DNA of 26,945 nucleotides from Bacillota bacterium (GTDB lineage Bacteria; Bacillota; Clostridia; Oscillospirales; Ruminococcaceae). The stretch lies in the NCBI GenBank assembly GCA_023396215.1, contig JAEWWW010000110.1, positions 1-26,945 on the forward strand. Direction: 5' to 3'. This document shows positions 1-8,698 of the stretch, in pieces. How positions within the stretch are numbered: position 1 is the stretch's first letter; every line of letters begins with the position of its first letter. The notes beneath the pieces were generated by a model, which was given only the letters and a program-made list of their open reading frames with translations, was not told where the DNA came from and made no database searches. A program made the position numbers and the translations under genes.

Positions 1-90
1 TTGCTATTTTTTATGCAGTTGGCAGACCGCATTCCTATTTTAGCAAAGGGAGTTTTTATTGTCTTCATCTTCGGCACAAGCCTTTTACCC

Positions 91-115
91 AACCACTCGC
101 CTAGCGAGTGGTTTT
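91..115 (+). terminator. Hairpin with T-run, plus-strand terminator candidate
   Basis: A perfect 10-bp stem (AACCACTCGC, loop cta, GCGAGTGGTT) is followed by TTTT on the plus strand. It would end transcription arriving from a gene left of the window and faces the terminator of the ABC ATPase gene. Bases 1-90 show no gene that I can support. Confidence 0.6.
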
Positions 116-122
116 ACTATAC

Positions 123-147
123 AAAAAGGGCGGCCGATGGCCGCCCT
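123..147 (-). terminator. Intrinsic terminator of the sugar operon
   Basis: Read on the minus strand, a 9-bp perfect stem (AGGGCGGCC, loop atc, GGCCGCCCT) is followed at once by TTTTTG. It lies 24 bases after the stop codon of the MsmK-type ATPase gene, which makes it the likely end of the operon transcript. Confidence 0.8.
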
Positions 148-170
148 CCGCGAAGCAATCATGTATTGTT

Positions 171-1283
171 TTAGCGGCCGATTCTCTGCTCGGTTTCGGG
201 GTCGAAGAGATGCAGCTTGGTGCAGTCCAGCGCCAGCTCCACCACCTCGCCGTCCCTGGTGTGGTTGCGGGCGGGCACGGTGGCAATCAGCTTGGTGTCG
301 CCGCAGTTGAGGTAGAGGTAAATCTCGGAGCCCATCAGCTCGGCGATATCCACCTCCGCCTTGATGACCCCGGAGGTAGGCTGATCCATGTAGATTGGCT
401 CGAGGTGAATATCCTCGGGGCGCAGGCCGACGATAATCTGCTTGCCCTCATACCGCGCGGCGGTTTCGGCCGGGATGCGCTCGGCTGGCAGCGGTAACGC
501 GTAGTCGCCAAACGCAGCCACAAAGGCGTCCTCTTTTTTCTGCACGGTGGCGGTGATAAAGTTCATCTGCGGGGTGCCGATGAACCCGGCCACAAAGAGG
601 TTGCAGGGCATTTCGTAAAGGTTCTGGGGGGTATCCACCTGCTGGATAAAGCCGTCCTTCATCACCACGATGCGGTCGCCCATGGTCATAGCCTCGGTCT
701 GGTCGTGAGTGACATAGACAAAGGTTGTGCCCAAGCGCTTGTGCAGCTTGGTAATTTCGGAGCGCATGGTGGTGCGCAGCTTGGCATCCAGGTTGGAAAG
801 CGGCTCATCCAGAAGGAAGACCGCCGGGTCGCGCACCATGGCGCGCCCGAGGGCGACACGCTGCCGCTGACCGCCCGAAAGCGCCTTGGGCTTGCGCTGC
901 AGCAGATGCTCGATATCCAGAATGCGGGCGGCTTCTTCTACCTTCTGCTTGATTTCGTCCTGGGGCATCTTACGAAGCTGCAGGCCAAAAGCCATGTTTT
1001 TAAACACCGACATATGGGGATAAAGCGCATAGTTCTGAAACACCATGGCAATGTCCCTATCCTTGGGCGCTACGTCGTTTACAAGGCGGTCGCCGATATA
1101 AAGCTCACCCTTGGTAATCTCTTCAAGCCCCGCTATCATGCGCAGGGTGGTGGATTTGCCGCAGCCCGAAGGGCCTACCAGAATGATGAATTCCTTGTCG
1201 TCAATCTCGAGGTTAAAATCATTTACCGCGGTAACGTCGCCGGGATAAATCTTAAAAATATTTTTAAGCGAAATCTTTGCCAT
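171..1283 (-). CDS. msmK: Sugar ABC transporter ATP-binding protein, MsmK/UgpC type
   Basis: This protein hydrolyses ATP to drive carbohydrate import by an ABC transporter on the cytoplasmic face of the membrane. At 370 residues it has the normal length of the MsmK/UgpC/MalK group. Walker A is GPSGCGKST at residues 37-45, the Q-loop is at VFQNYALYP, the signature LSGGQ is at 135-139, Walker B (VFLLDEP) is at 155-161 and the switch histidine is H193. The part after about residue 235 is the regulatory TOBE/OB extension typical of this group. The start is ATG after GGGGGAAGAGCA. It is the last gene of the operon, far from the two permease genes at 6.9-8.6 kb that it presumably serves. MsmK-type ATPases can energise several sugar transporters, so its partner is not proved. 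The exact sugar is unknown. Confidence 0.93.
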   Translation of the reverse strand: MAKISLKNIFKIYPGDVTAVNDFNLEIDDKEFIILVGPSGCGKSTTLRMIAGLEEITKGELYIGDRLVNDVAPKDRDIAMVFQNYALYPHMSVFKNMAFGLQLRKMPQDEIKQKVEEAARILDIEHLLQRKPKALSGGQRQRVALGRAMVRDPAVFLLDEPLSNLDAKLRTTMRSEITKLHKRLGTTFVYVTHDQTEAMTMGDRIVVMKDGFIQQVDTPQNLYEMPCNLFVAGFIGTPQMNFITATVQKKEDAFVAAFGDYALPLPAERIPAETAARYEGKQIIVGLRPEDIHLEPIYMDQPTSGVIKAEVDIAELMGSEIYLYLNCGDTKLIATVPARNHTRDGEVVELALDCTKLHLFDPETEQRIGR

Positions 1284-1351
1284 TGCTCTTCCCCCTATGA
1301 ACTGATTGATTTATGCTGCCTGCCGTTTACCCCTGTAAGCCGGCCGCCTTT

Positions 1352-2401
1352 TTATAGCACGATTGCCTGAGAAAGGTTGCGGGGCTGGTCTGCGTCCAAG
1401 CCCTTTTGGCAGGCGATGTGGTAGCCCATCAACTGCCCGATGATGGAAACCACCGGCGCGAGGCAGGCGTCGCCCAAGCCGAGGGCCAGCACGAGGCTGT
1501 AATCCGCCCCAAAGCGCGAGACATCCTCGCCCAACACCGCGGTAACCGCCCCGAAGGATTTCATCTGCTCCATAAGCTTTGCGTCGGTTTCGGCGGTTTT
1601 GCTGTGGGCAAACATCATCACCAGCGTATCACGGTCCACGATGCTCATCGGCCCGTGGCGGTACTCCAGGCTGTAGTAGGCCTCCGAGTGGGTCAGGCCC
1701 ATCTCCTTCATCTTGTTCATGCTCTCGCAGGCCACGCCGTAGTATTCACCCTGCCCCAGAGTGATATACAGGTTCAGGTGCGGGTGCTCCTGCACAATCT
1801 TTTTGGCAAGGGCGTCCATCACCGGCAATTGCTGCTCGGCAAAGGCCGCGATGCGGGCCGCCTGCGCGGCCTCTATCTTCTGCCCGGCAAGATACATCGA
1901 CATCACCACCACAAGGTAGAGCATGCTGGTGTAGGAGCGGGTCATGACGATGCTTGCTTCGTCCGCGTCGGGCGAAAGCACCATATAGTCGTTGTAGGCG
2001 GCGCTGCCCGCGTCGCAGGTGATGGAAAGGGTGGTCACCGAAGGGATTTCACGCACCTTGTCTATCGCCATGCGCACCTCGGTGGTAATGCTCTTGCGGG
2101 TGATGGGCACCACCAGCGTATGTGTGCCGCAGGTGTGCAGCTCCGGGAAAAAATAAAGCTCTGAGCAGGGCACCGCACAGGCCGCCTTTCCGGTATAGGT
2201 GGTGAAGATGTGGGCAGCGCTCTGGGCCAGATAGAAAGACGTGCCGCAGCCGGTGAAAATCACCTTGTCGTAGGCGTCCTCCTCGGCAAAGACTTCATCC
2301 AGAACAGCATAAATTTTCTCCAGCGTACCCGAAACAGCCTCAAAAGACTGAGGCTGCAGATAGATTTCGCGATAGGTGTTGGTTCCTAATTCTTTCGGCA
2401 T
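1352..2401 (-). CDS. SIS-domain sugar-phosphate isomerase/deaminase (AgaS/GlmS-isomerase-like)
   Basis: A 349-residue protein with two SIS domains and no glutaminase domain, so it resembles the isomerase half of GlmS, AgaS or FrlB. Such enzymes deaminate and isomerise amino-sugar 6-phosphates or remove sugar adducts. The first SIS domain starts at VIFTGCGTSFYLAQ; the second contains SLEYRHGP, the usual isomerase motif; the end LDADQPRNLSQAIVL is typical of the family. The phosphate-loop motif that is usually SRSGETTE reads TRKSITTE here, so substrate choice may differ. The start is ATG behind GGGAGGTATTTTTT. In the operon, NagA upstream would deacetylate an N-acetyl amino-sugar phosphate and this enzyme would process the product. 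The role in galactosamine-6-phosphate rather than glucosamine-6-phosphate metabolism is inferred only from the nearby class II aldolase. Confidence 0.85.
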   Translation of the reverse strand: MPKELGTNTYREIYLQPQSFEAVSGTLEKIYAVLDEVFAEEDAYDKVIFTGCGTSFYLAQSAAHIFTTYTGKAACAVPCSELYFFPELHTCGTHTLVVPITRKSITTEVRMAIDKVREIPSVTTLSITCDAGSAAYNDYMVLSPDADEASIVMTRSYTSMLYLVVVMSMYLAGQKIEAAQAARIAAFAEQQLPVMDALAKKIVQEHPHLNLYITLGQGEYYGVACESMNKMKEMGLTHSEAYYSLEYRHGPMSIVDRDTLVMMFAHSKTAETDAKLMEQMKSFGAVTAVLGEDVSRFGADYSLVLALGLGDACLAPVVSIIGQLMGYHIACQKGLDADQPRNLSQAIVL

Positions 2402-2549
2402 AAAAAATACCTCCCTTATATTCCGGCTGCCGGTTCATCCGCCGGGCCGCAAAAGCGTTTACGGCGGCTTCTGCCTTCCTTCGGCGGTTTCCCGCAGCCT
2501 GTATCTTCTCGGCATGTTTTTCCCCGCTCTATCGAGGATAAGGCCGGTA

Positions 2550-3269
2550 TCACCCTGTGACAACCAGAGAAATGCCCGCTACTGCTGTGAATACATACAC
2601 AAATTTGCGGATGCCCTCCATCGACAGCCGCCGGAAGAGCAGAAAGCCCAGCCCGGTGCCGCCTGCCACCCCCGCCAGTGCGGCGGCGCTTAACTGCATC
2701 ACCTCTGCCGTGACATTGCCCATTACCAGATGGGCGATAAAAATATAGCTGGTGGTCAGGCAAAAAAAGGCTTGCAGGGTGGCGTTGTACTCCAGCTTGT
2801 CGTCGGTGACCGATAAAAAGTAGGCCACCATGGGCGGGCCGCCGATGTTGAACATCCCGCCGCAAAAGCCGCTGATGGCGCCGGCTATGACGCCGGAATA
2901 CCATGTGGGCTTCAGGCGCAGCCTGCCGCTGAAAAAGACAAAGTAGATGCTCAGCAGAACCAGCGCGACCCCCAACACCCGCCGCAGCAGCGCTTCGGTG
3001 CTGGACATCAGTGCAAACACCCCAAAGGTGCTGGCAAGCATTGAGGCCAGCGCGGGCCAGAGCAGCAGCTTAAAGTTAATCGATTTGCGCAGCCTCACCG
3101 TGATGGAAACCACCATGGCAAAAGCGGTGAGCGCCTCGATGATAGACGCGGTGCGAAAAGGTAAAAGCAGCGGCCACAGCGACATGCAGAGGATGGCGTA
3201 GCCAAAACCGCTGGCCGCCTGTATTGTGCTGCCTGCAAAGGCAACCAGCGCGACAAACAGATAGTTCAT
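2550..3269 (-). CDS. TauE/SafE-family membrane permease (sulfite/organosulfonate exporter type)
   Basis: A very hydrophobic 239-residue protein with two repeated halves of membrane segments, beginning MNYLFVALVAFAGSTIQAASGFGYAI. The SGFGYA and the later GFCGGMFNIGGPP motif are hallmarks of the TauE/SafE (formerly DUF81) family, whose studied members export sulfite, sulfoacetate or related small anions. Its ATG overlaps the NagA stop codon as ATGA, so the two are translationally coupled and probably serve the same pathway. Substrate cannot be told from sequence. A sulfur-containing waste product or another small anion from sugar breakdown is possible. An uncharacterised general anion permease is the alternative. 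Confidence 0.85.
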   Translation of the reverse strand: MNYLFVALVAFAGSTIQAASGFGYAILCMSLWPLLLPFRTASIIEALTAFAMVVSITVRLRKSINFKLLLWPALASMLASTFGVFALMSSTEALLRRVLGVALVLLSIYFVFFSGRLRLKPTWYSGVIAGAISGFCGGMFNIGGPPMVAYFLSVTDDKLEYNATLQAFFCLTTSYIFIAHLVMGNVTAEVMQLSAAALAGVAGGTGLGFLLFRRLSMEGIRKFVYVFTAVAGISLVVTG

Positions 3270-4453
3270 AGACGCTCCCTTTGGTAGACAGGCGCGCCCG
3301 CTACAATGGTGGTGGCCACCTGATTGTCGGCGTCCAGCAGCACCAAATCAGCGTCCAGACCCGGCTGCACCGCTCCCTTGCGGTAGGGCAGCCCCAGCAG
3401 GGCGGCGGGGTTGCCCGCCAGCAGGCCGGCTACCTCGTGCAGCGGCTTTTGGGTGTAGGCCGCAAGGTTGTGCAGCGCCTTCAGCATGGTCAGCGTGCTG
3501 CCCGCACGGCTGCTGCCGTCCTTGAGCCGGGCGTCGCCGTCTTTCACCACAATCTCGTTGACCCCCAGATAAAACGCCCCGTCGCCAAGGCCGGCGGCCA
3601 TAATCGAGTCGGTCACCCCGATGACCTTATCCCACCCCTTGGTCTTCAGCAGCAGCCGCACCATGCCCGGGTGCAGGTGCAGCCCGTCGCAGATGGCTTC
3701 GCAGTAGCAGTCGCTTTCCAGCAGCGCGCCGCTGACGGCGGGGGCGTGCTGGTGGGGCAGCAGCATGGCGTTAAAGGTATGGGTTGCACAGCAGGCTCCT
3801 GCCCGGATGCACTCCCAGGTTGTGTCGTAGTCTGCGCCGGTATGCCCCAGAGAAACCGATATTCCCATCCGCGATACCGCCCTGATAAACTCCGGCATGC
3901 CCGGCAGCTCGGGCGAAACGGTGATGCGCCGTATCAGCCCGCCCGATACCTGCTGGTACTCCTCCACCTCCGCCAGCGAGGGCAGCCGCAGCAGATGCTC
4001 CGGCATCGCCCCTTTGTAGGCGGCGCAGAGGAACGGGCCTTCAAGATGAACCCCCAGTATGGCGGCGCCGTCGCGCAGTTGCTTTGCGCCCTGCGCGATG
4101 ACGGTGAGGCATTCCAGCAGCCGCTCTCTGGTGTCGGTCAGCAGGGTGGGCAGGTAGCCTGTCACCCCCTGGCTTGCAAAGAAACGGCCCACCTTTACCA
4201 AGCCCTCGAGGGTGAGGTCATTCATATCCACCCCTACCGCGCCATGGGTGTGCAGGTCGATAAAGCCCGGCAGCAGCAGCCTGCCGCCCGCGTCGAGTAC
4301 GGCGATGCCGCCCCCGGCGGGGAGGTCAGCGGATATCCGCGCAATCCTGCCGTCTTTAATCAAAATGTCCTGCACGGGGGCGTCGCCGCCCAGCGCCGCG
4401 GCTTTTATCAGCAGGCTGTTTCCGGCGCGCCTTGCCTCTGTGTTATGGTTCAT
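3266..4453 (-). CDS. nagA: N-acetylglucosamine-6-phosphate deacetylase family (NagA/AgaA)
   Basis: This amidohydrolase removes acetate from an N-acetylated amino-sugar 6-phosphate in the cytoplasm. With the chosen start it has 395 residues, normal for NagA. Metal and active-site residues are visible: HTH (H68 and H70) in FIDLHTHG, E137 in HLEGPF, H203 in LGHTGADY, H224 in CATHTFNAM, and the catalytic D281 in GVTDSI. I chose the ATG at 4451-4453 because AGAGAGG sits 8 bases before it; an in-frame ATG 11 codons upstream (4484-4486) lacks a good ribosome site. It follows the fucose-isomerase-like gene and overlaps the TauE gene by 4 bases. NagA and AgaA cannot be separated by sequence alone, so GlcNAc-6-P or GalNAc-6-P are both possible substrates. 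Confidence 0.9.
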   Translation of the reverse strand: MNHNTEARRAGNSLLIKAAALGGDAPVQDILIKDGRIARISADLPAGGGIAVLDAGGRLLLPGFIDLHTHGAVGVDMNDLTLEGLVKVGRFFASQGVTGYLPTLLTDTRERLLECLTVIAQGAKQLRDGAAILGVHLEGPFLCAAYKGAMPEHLLRLPSLAEVEEYQQVSGGLIRRITVSPELPGMPEFIRAVSRMGISVSLGHTGADYDTTWECIRAGACCATHTFNAMLLPHQHAPAVSGALLESDCYCEAICDGLHLHPGMVRLLLKTKGWDKVIGVTDSIMAAGLGDGAFYLGVNEIVVKDGDARLKDGSSRAGSTLTMLKALHNLAAYTQKPLHEVAGLLAGNPAALLGLPYRKGAVQPGLDADLVLLDADNQVATTIVAGAPVYQRERL

Positions 4454-4490
4454 CTGTGTATCCTCTCTGCCTGACGGCTCAGGCATTACA

Positions 4491-5837
4491 TTACAGCTCT
4501 AAAACCTCGATGCCCAGCAGGCCGGCCACCGCGATCATATCGTCGGCTACGTCGCGCCATACAAGGCTGTAGTGGTGGGGCACCCCTTCGCCGATAATCT
4601 GGTCCAGAATGCTGCGCACCGGCGGGGCAACCTTGACGTTGACCATGGCCCCCTTGGTGTTGCGGTGGGTAGAAACCGCCTCGCCACGCACCAGAAACAG
4701 CTTGTATACCCCGCCGATGTTGCAGAAGCGGGCGACGGTAACAGGGCCCTGCCGCAGCGAGCCGTAGATGGCGGTGCCCTGCCCGGCCAGCGGGTGGTTG
4801 TTGATGCTGACCCCGTCGCTTTCATCCAGCAGCGAGAAGGGGGCCTGCCCGCAGTGCCAGTAGGTCAGGGTGTTTTCGGTTTCGTCCATGTTAATCATAT
4901 CGGCGATAAAGCCGGGCTGCCCGGTGAGGTAGTTCTGCACCATCAGGGTCAGGGCTGCGTCAACGTCGCCCTCGCAGATGATGTGAACGCCCTCGTCGGC
5001 CAGACGGCCGATGACCGCGCAGGGGGTGGTTTTCAGGTTGCCCATCTCGGGCCAGCATTTGAGGGTGGTAAAATCGTAACCCTGCTCCGCAATGACCTGC
5101 TTGATAGCCAGATAGAGCTTGGAGTGGTTGGCAAGGTGCTGGTCGGGCAGGGCCGAGGGGTCATACGCCCTCGAAATCTTCTGCATATCGGCCTCCACCT
5201 CGTGCAGGGGGAGCTGTTCCATGCGGTCGAACACCACCTTAAGGCCGGTTTCCTCCATGCGTACGCCGAAGGTGCGCCGGATGAGGGATTCGTCAAAGGC
5301 GCAGTTGTAAAAGGCGGTGGGGCGGTAGCCGAACATTCCAAGGAGCGCACCGCGCAGGCCGCGCACCACGCCGAAGGCCCGGATGAGGCGCAGCAGTTTT
5401 TCCTGCACCCGCGCATCCTCCTTGTCGCCGTAGAGGTAGTGGCAGATATGGCCGTTGCGCCGCAGCGCTGCCGCGTTCATAGTGATGGAAACCAGCGCGT
5501 TTGCAAAGAGGCGGGCGTCACGGTCAAAGGGCGGCTCGTAGGGGCCCCAAAGGATGAGGGGAACCCGCAGCTCGTCGGCGATGGCGCAGCAGACGTCGTC
5601 GCCGGTGAAGGCGCCGTGCAGCTGTATCACCACATCCACCCCCGCCGAACGGAACAGCGAGATTGCTTCTTCTACATTGGCGGCGTTCACCGCCACCTGC
5701 TCATACTGCACCAGACGAACGTCGGGCAGGTTTTTCTTCAGCCATGCGCCGTACTGCGCAAGGCGCTTTTCGGGCAGCTCTCTGGGCCAGCGCCCCGAAA
5801 GGGTGGTAATAAAGCCCACTGTGCATTGTTTTTTCAT
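4491..5837 (-). CDS. L-fucose/L-arabinose isomerase-like protein
   Basis: A 448-residue cytoplasmic protein of the FucI/AraA-like fold. The N-terminal half (VGFITTLSGRW, then VVIQLHGAFTGDD and LILWGPYEPPF) is the Rossmann-like part, and the C-terminal half carries CWPEMG, ICEGDVDAAL, YWHCG and GVPHHYSLV, the conserved Glu, Asp and His candidates for metal binding. Family members interconvert aldoses and ketoses, but many FucI-like proteins have no assigned substrate and this one is clearly shorter than classical FucI (about 590). I chose the ATG opening MKKQCTVGF because GGAAGGGGAAGAACGGCG precedes it; an ATG seven codons upstream lacks such a site. It lies between the aldolase and NagA genes, suggesting it acts on the same incoming sugar. 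Isomerisation of an amino, deoxy or sulfo sugar is a guess. Confidence 0.75.
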   Translation of the reverse strand: MKKQCTVGFITTLSGRWPRELPEKRLAQYGAWLKKNLPDVRLVQYEQVAVNAANVEEAISLFRSAGVDVVIQLHGAFTGDDVCCAIADELRVPLILWGPYEPPFDRDARLFANALVSITMNAAALRRNGHICHYLYGDKEDARVQEKLLRLIRAFGVVRGLRGALLGMFGYRPTAFYNCAFDESLIRRTFGVRMEETGLKVVFDRMEQLPLHEVEADMQKISRAYDPSALPDQHLANHSKLYLAIKQVIAEQGYDFTTLKCWPEMGNLKTTPCAVIGRLADEGVHIICEGDVDAALTLMVQNYLTGQPGFIADMINMDETENTLTYWHCGQAPFSLLDESDGVSINNHPLAGQGTAIYGSLRQGPVTVARFCNIGGVYKLFLVRGEAVSTHRNTKGAMVNVKVAPPVRSILDQIIGEGVPHHYSLVWRDVADDMIAVAGLLGIEVLEL

Positions 5838-5987
5838 CGCCGTTCTTCCCCTTCCCATCTTCTGTACTGGGTTGTCATATTCTGCTGCGTTGCAGCCGCT
5901 TTTGGGCGGGCGCTTTCTTCTGCTATTAAAGCATGACCGCCGCGGCGGCGGTATGTTTTTTCGCCGCCTGCGAAGCAGGCCGGGTGT

Positions 5988-6842
5988 TTATGCCTTGCCG
6001 GCAGAGCCGGAAAGGGCAATTACCTTTTTGATATCCTGGGTCAGCGCGTTGGAGGCAAACTGCGAAAGCTGCCACGAGTGGCCCTGATGGTTCAGGGTGC
6101 GCAGCGCCTCCTCATAATACTGAACATACTTGTAGCGTATCTCGGTGCCGAAGTTGATTTTGGCGACCCCCAGCCTGATGGCCTCGCGGATGGTTTCCTC
6201 CGCCATGCCGGTGCAGCCGTGCAGTACCAGCGGCAGGTCGCAGAACTCCCGCACCTTTTGCAGCACATCCAGCCGGATATCCGGCTCGCCCTTGTAGTAG
6301 CCGTGGGCGTTGCCGATGCCGATTGCCAGCGTATCGGGTGAGCAGAGCTGCAAAAAGCTGCGCACCTCTTCGGGATCGACCACGTTTTTGTTCTCCTGCG
6401 GCGTTCCGTTAGGCTCCAGCCGCAGCAGCTCGCCGATTTCGGCTTCCACCGGCACGCCGAAGCAGCGGGCAACCTCTGCAACCTTGGCGGTCATGGCGGC
6501 GTTTTCCTCCACCGGCAGGGTGGAGCCGTCTATCATCACCGAGGTAAAGCCCAGCTTGAGGGCCTCCATGCAGATATCAAAGTCGGCCCCGTGGTCGAGG
6601 TGGATGGATATCGGCACCGATACCTTTTCGGCGCACCATTTTGCCACCTGCACAAACCAGTCGTTGCCTGAAAATGCCCCAGTAGACACATAGTGGGCCA
6701 AAATCATGGGGGAGCCCATCTCTTCGGCCGCCTTGCAGCAGGCCCAGATAATATCAAAATTGCCGCCCTGTGTGTTGATGGCGGGGATAGCATAGCCCTC
6801 TCTCGCGGCCTTTTGCAGCATATCCAGATTCGTTGTTAACAT
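5988..6842 (-). CDS. Class II ketose-bisphosphate aldolase (GatY/KbaY/FbaA family)
   Basis: A zinc-dependent aldolase that splits ketose-1,6-bisphosphates (tagatose or fructose) into two three-carbon units, or a related phosphorylated ketose. It has 284 residues with the ATG chosen here. Zinc and substrate residues are in ISIHLDHGAD (H81, D83, H84), E134, GNAHGYY (H180), LVLHGCTG (H208) and the phosphate site KINFGTE. A GTG at 6852-6854 would add four residues, but the ATG has AGGTG nine bases upstream, while the GTG has almost no room for a ribosome site. The gene starts right after the second permease gene and is read together with it. The 150 bases downstream contain two GC-rich hairpins. 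Tagatose specificity would fit an amino-galactose pathway but cannot be read from the sequence. Confidence 0.88.
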   Translation of the reverse strand: MLTTNLDMLQKAAREGYAIPAINTQGGNFDIIWACCKAAEEMGSPMILAHYVSTGAFSGNDWFVQVAKWCAEKVSVPISIHLDHGADFDICMEALKLGFTSVMIDGSTLPVEENAAMTAKVAEVARCFGVPVEAEIGELLRLEPNGTPQENKNVVDPEEVRSFLQLCSPDTLAIGIGNAHGYYKGEPDIRLDVLQKVREFCDLPLVLHGCTGMAEETIREAIRLGVAKINFGTEIRYKYVQYYEEALRTLNHQGHSWQLSQFASNALTQDIKKVIALSGSAGKA

Positions 6843-6854
6843 TGTTGCTTTCAC

Positions 6855-7694
6855 CTATCCTTTAACTGCACCGGCCACAAGACCTTTAATCATATATTTC
6901 TGGAAGAAGAAGAATACTGCGACCATGGGCAGCATGCCCACGATGGAGATGGTGTTAATCAGCGACCAGTCGTAAGAGAGCTCGCCGAGGTAGCGCATGC
7001 TGATACCGGCCGAAAGGGTGCGCAGCGCGTCGTTCTGGATGAGGGTAACGGCGTGGAGATAGTCGTCCCAGGTCATCAGAAAGGCATAGATGCCCACCGC
7101 CAGCATGCCGGGCTTCACCAGCGGCACCACAATCTGCATCAGCGTCTGGATGCGCCCCGCACCGTCTATCAGCGCCGCTTCCTCAATGGCCTTTGGCACA
7201 TTGTCAAAAAAGCTGGCCATCAGCATCGAGGTAAAGGGCAGCATCGCCGCGGTCAGCGCCATAATCAGCCCCGCGTGGGTGTTAATCAGCTTAAAGCGGC
7301 CCAGCAGGTCGTAAAGCGAAATCATCCGGCTGATAACCGGGAACATCTGCGAGGAAAGCAGCGCCGCCACAATCCACTTATTCCAGCGGAAGCGGAAGCG
7401 GGAAAGCGCGTAGCCCGAAAGGATGGCCAGAAAGGTGGTAATCAGCGCCGTGATGCCTGCCACAATAAAGTTGTTTTTGTAGTAAACAAAGAAGTTATTG
7501 TGCTTGGTAAACAGGCTGATGTAAGCGTTGATGGTGGGGCCTTCGGGCAGGAAGGTGGGCGGAAAGCGGTAGGCCTCCATGTTGGTCTTAAAGGAGGTGA
7601 CCAGCACCCAATAGATGGGGAAGAGCAGGAACAGCAGGATGACGGCAAGCACGGTGTATTTTAGAATACCGCTCAGGTTCTTTTGTGTTTTCAT
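6855..7694 (-). CDS. Carbohydrate ABC transporter permease, MalG/LacG type
   Basis: Membrane subunit of a sugar importer, 279 residues with about six membrane spans. The first is near residues 12-32 (YTVLAVILLFLLFPIYWVLVT). The EAA coupling loop that docks the ATPase is EEAALIDGAGRIQTLMQIVVPLVKPG. The ending IKGLVAGAVKG is characteristic of the MalG branch (CUT1 family). The start is ATG after GGGAGGGATATGCG. It lies 13 bases after the partner permease gene and its stop codon is followed within a few bases by the aldolase start, so transport and catabolism are in one transcript. Confidence 0.93.
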   Translation of the reverse strand: MKTQKNLSGILKYTVLAVILLFLLFPIYWVLVTSFKTNMEAYRFPPTFLPEGPTINAYISLFTKHNNFFVYYKNNFIVAGITALITTFLAILSGYALSRFRFRWNKWIVAALLSSQMFPVISRMISLYDLLGRFKLINTHAGLIMALTAAMLPFTSMLMASFFDNVPKAIEEAALIDGAGRIQTLMQIVVPLVKPGMLAVGIYAFLMTWDDYLHAVTLIQNDALRTLSAGISMRYLGELSYDWSLINTISIVGMLPMVAVFFFFQKYMIKGLVAGAVKG

Positions 7695-7707
7695 CGCATA
7701 TCCCTCC

Positions 7708-8643
7708 CTAATCCATGCTCTCGGAGCGCATCAGACGGTTGTAAACAAACACAACAATCATCATCAGCAGCATCCAGACGGTGGTAACGGCGGCGCCCGA
7801 GCCAAGGTTGTTGGAAACAAACGCCTCGCGGTAGCTCAAAATCGCAAGGGTGGTGGTGGCGTTATCGGGGCCGCCGCCGGTCATGGTCCACACCAGCGGG
7901 AACTGCTTGAAGTTCTCGATAATCGCCATCGAAATGGTAATCTTGATCACGCTGCTCATATAGGGCAGCACAATTTTGAAAAACTTAACGCGGGAGTTTG
8001 CGCCATCCACCGTCGCGGCCTCCAGCATATCGTCCGGCACGTTTTGCAGTCCCGCCAAAAGCAGCAGCGTGGAAAGGGGTATCTGCTTCCACAAGGCGGC
8101 GATGCTGATGCCCATCAGGGCGGTGGCGGGGTTGTTGAGCACCCCCAAGTCGCTGACCTGCCCAAAGGTCGCCAAACCGACCAGATATTTGACCAGACCG
8201 TACTGGGGCTGGAACATCCACATCCAGATCAGGGCCGATATCACGGTGGGCACCACCCAGGGCATCATCATGATGCTGCGGAACACCCGGGCGAAGCGAA
8301 CGTTTGAGTTGAGCACCAGAGCCAGTGCCATGCCGATGACAAACTGGAGCAGCACCACCGCAATGACAAAGGAAAAGGTGGTAATAATCGAGGGCAACAG
8401 CTTGTTGTTTTGAAACAGCTTAATATAGTTATCAAAATTATTCCATACGCCGGGCTGGCCTGAAATAATATTTTTCACCTTAAATTCCAAGAAGCTTTTG
8501 TATACCGAGTCGATAACCGGAACTAAAATGAAAATGACCGTCATCAGGACGGTGGGCACCAGCAGCGTAAGCGAAAACAGACGGTCGCCGGTGGTGCGTT
8601 TCAGAAGGCTTCTGCTGAACTGAGATTTGGCGGGAGCACGCAT
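7708..8643 (-). CDS. Carbohydrate ABC transporter permease, MalF/LacF type
   Basis: Second membrane subunit of the importer, 311 residues. An early membrane segment is LFSLTLLVPTVLMTVIFILVPVIDSVYKSF, and the EAA loop reads LEAATVDGANSRVKFFKIVLPYMSS. The motif TGGGPDNATTTLAILSYREAF is typical of CUT1 MalF-like permeases. Start ATG with GAGGGAGGAGAAGTACG upstream. It is separated from the binding-protein gene by 289 bases with several hairpins, which may lower expression of the membrane parts relative to the binding protein. Confidence 0.93.
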   Translation of the reverse strand: MRAPAKSQFSRSLLKRTTGDRLFSLTLLVPTVLMTVIFILVPVIDSVYKSFLEFKVKNIISGQPGVWNNFDNYIKLFQNNKLLPSIITTFSFVIAVVLLQFVIGMALALVLNSNVRFARVFRSIMMMPWVVPTVISALIWMWMFQPQYGLVKYLVGLATFGQVSDLGVLNNPATALMGISIAALWKQIPLSTLLLLAGLQNVPDDMLEAATVDGANSRVKFFKIVLPYMSSVIKITISMAIIENFKQFPLVWTMTGGGPDNATTTLAILSYREAFVSNNLGSGAAVTTVWMLLMMIVVFVYNRLMRSESMD

Positions 8644-8698
8644 CGTACTTCTCCTCCCTCTAAGGCATTTCTGAGCTAAACTGTGGGTGTAGGAATGT

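Noticed and set aside
4572..5936. Long plus-strand frame opposite the fucose-isomerase-like gene
   Set aside because: It is a mirror frame of a GC-rich gene with no family match and no ribosome site; other long plus-strand frames at 3281-4474, 10272-11519 and 20494-22248 were dropped for the same reason.
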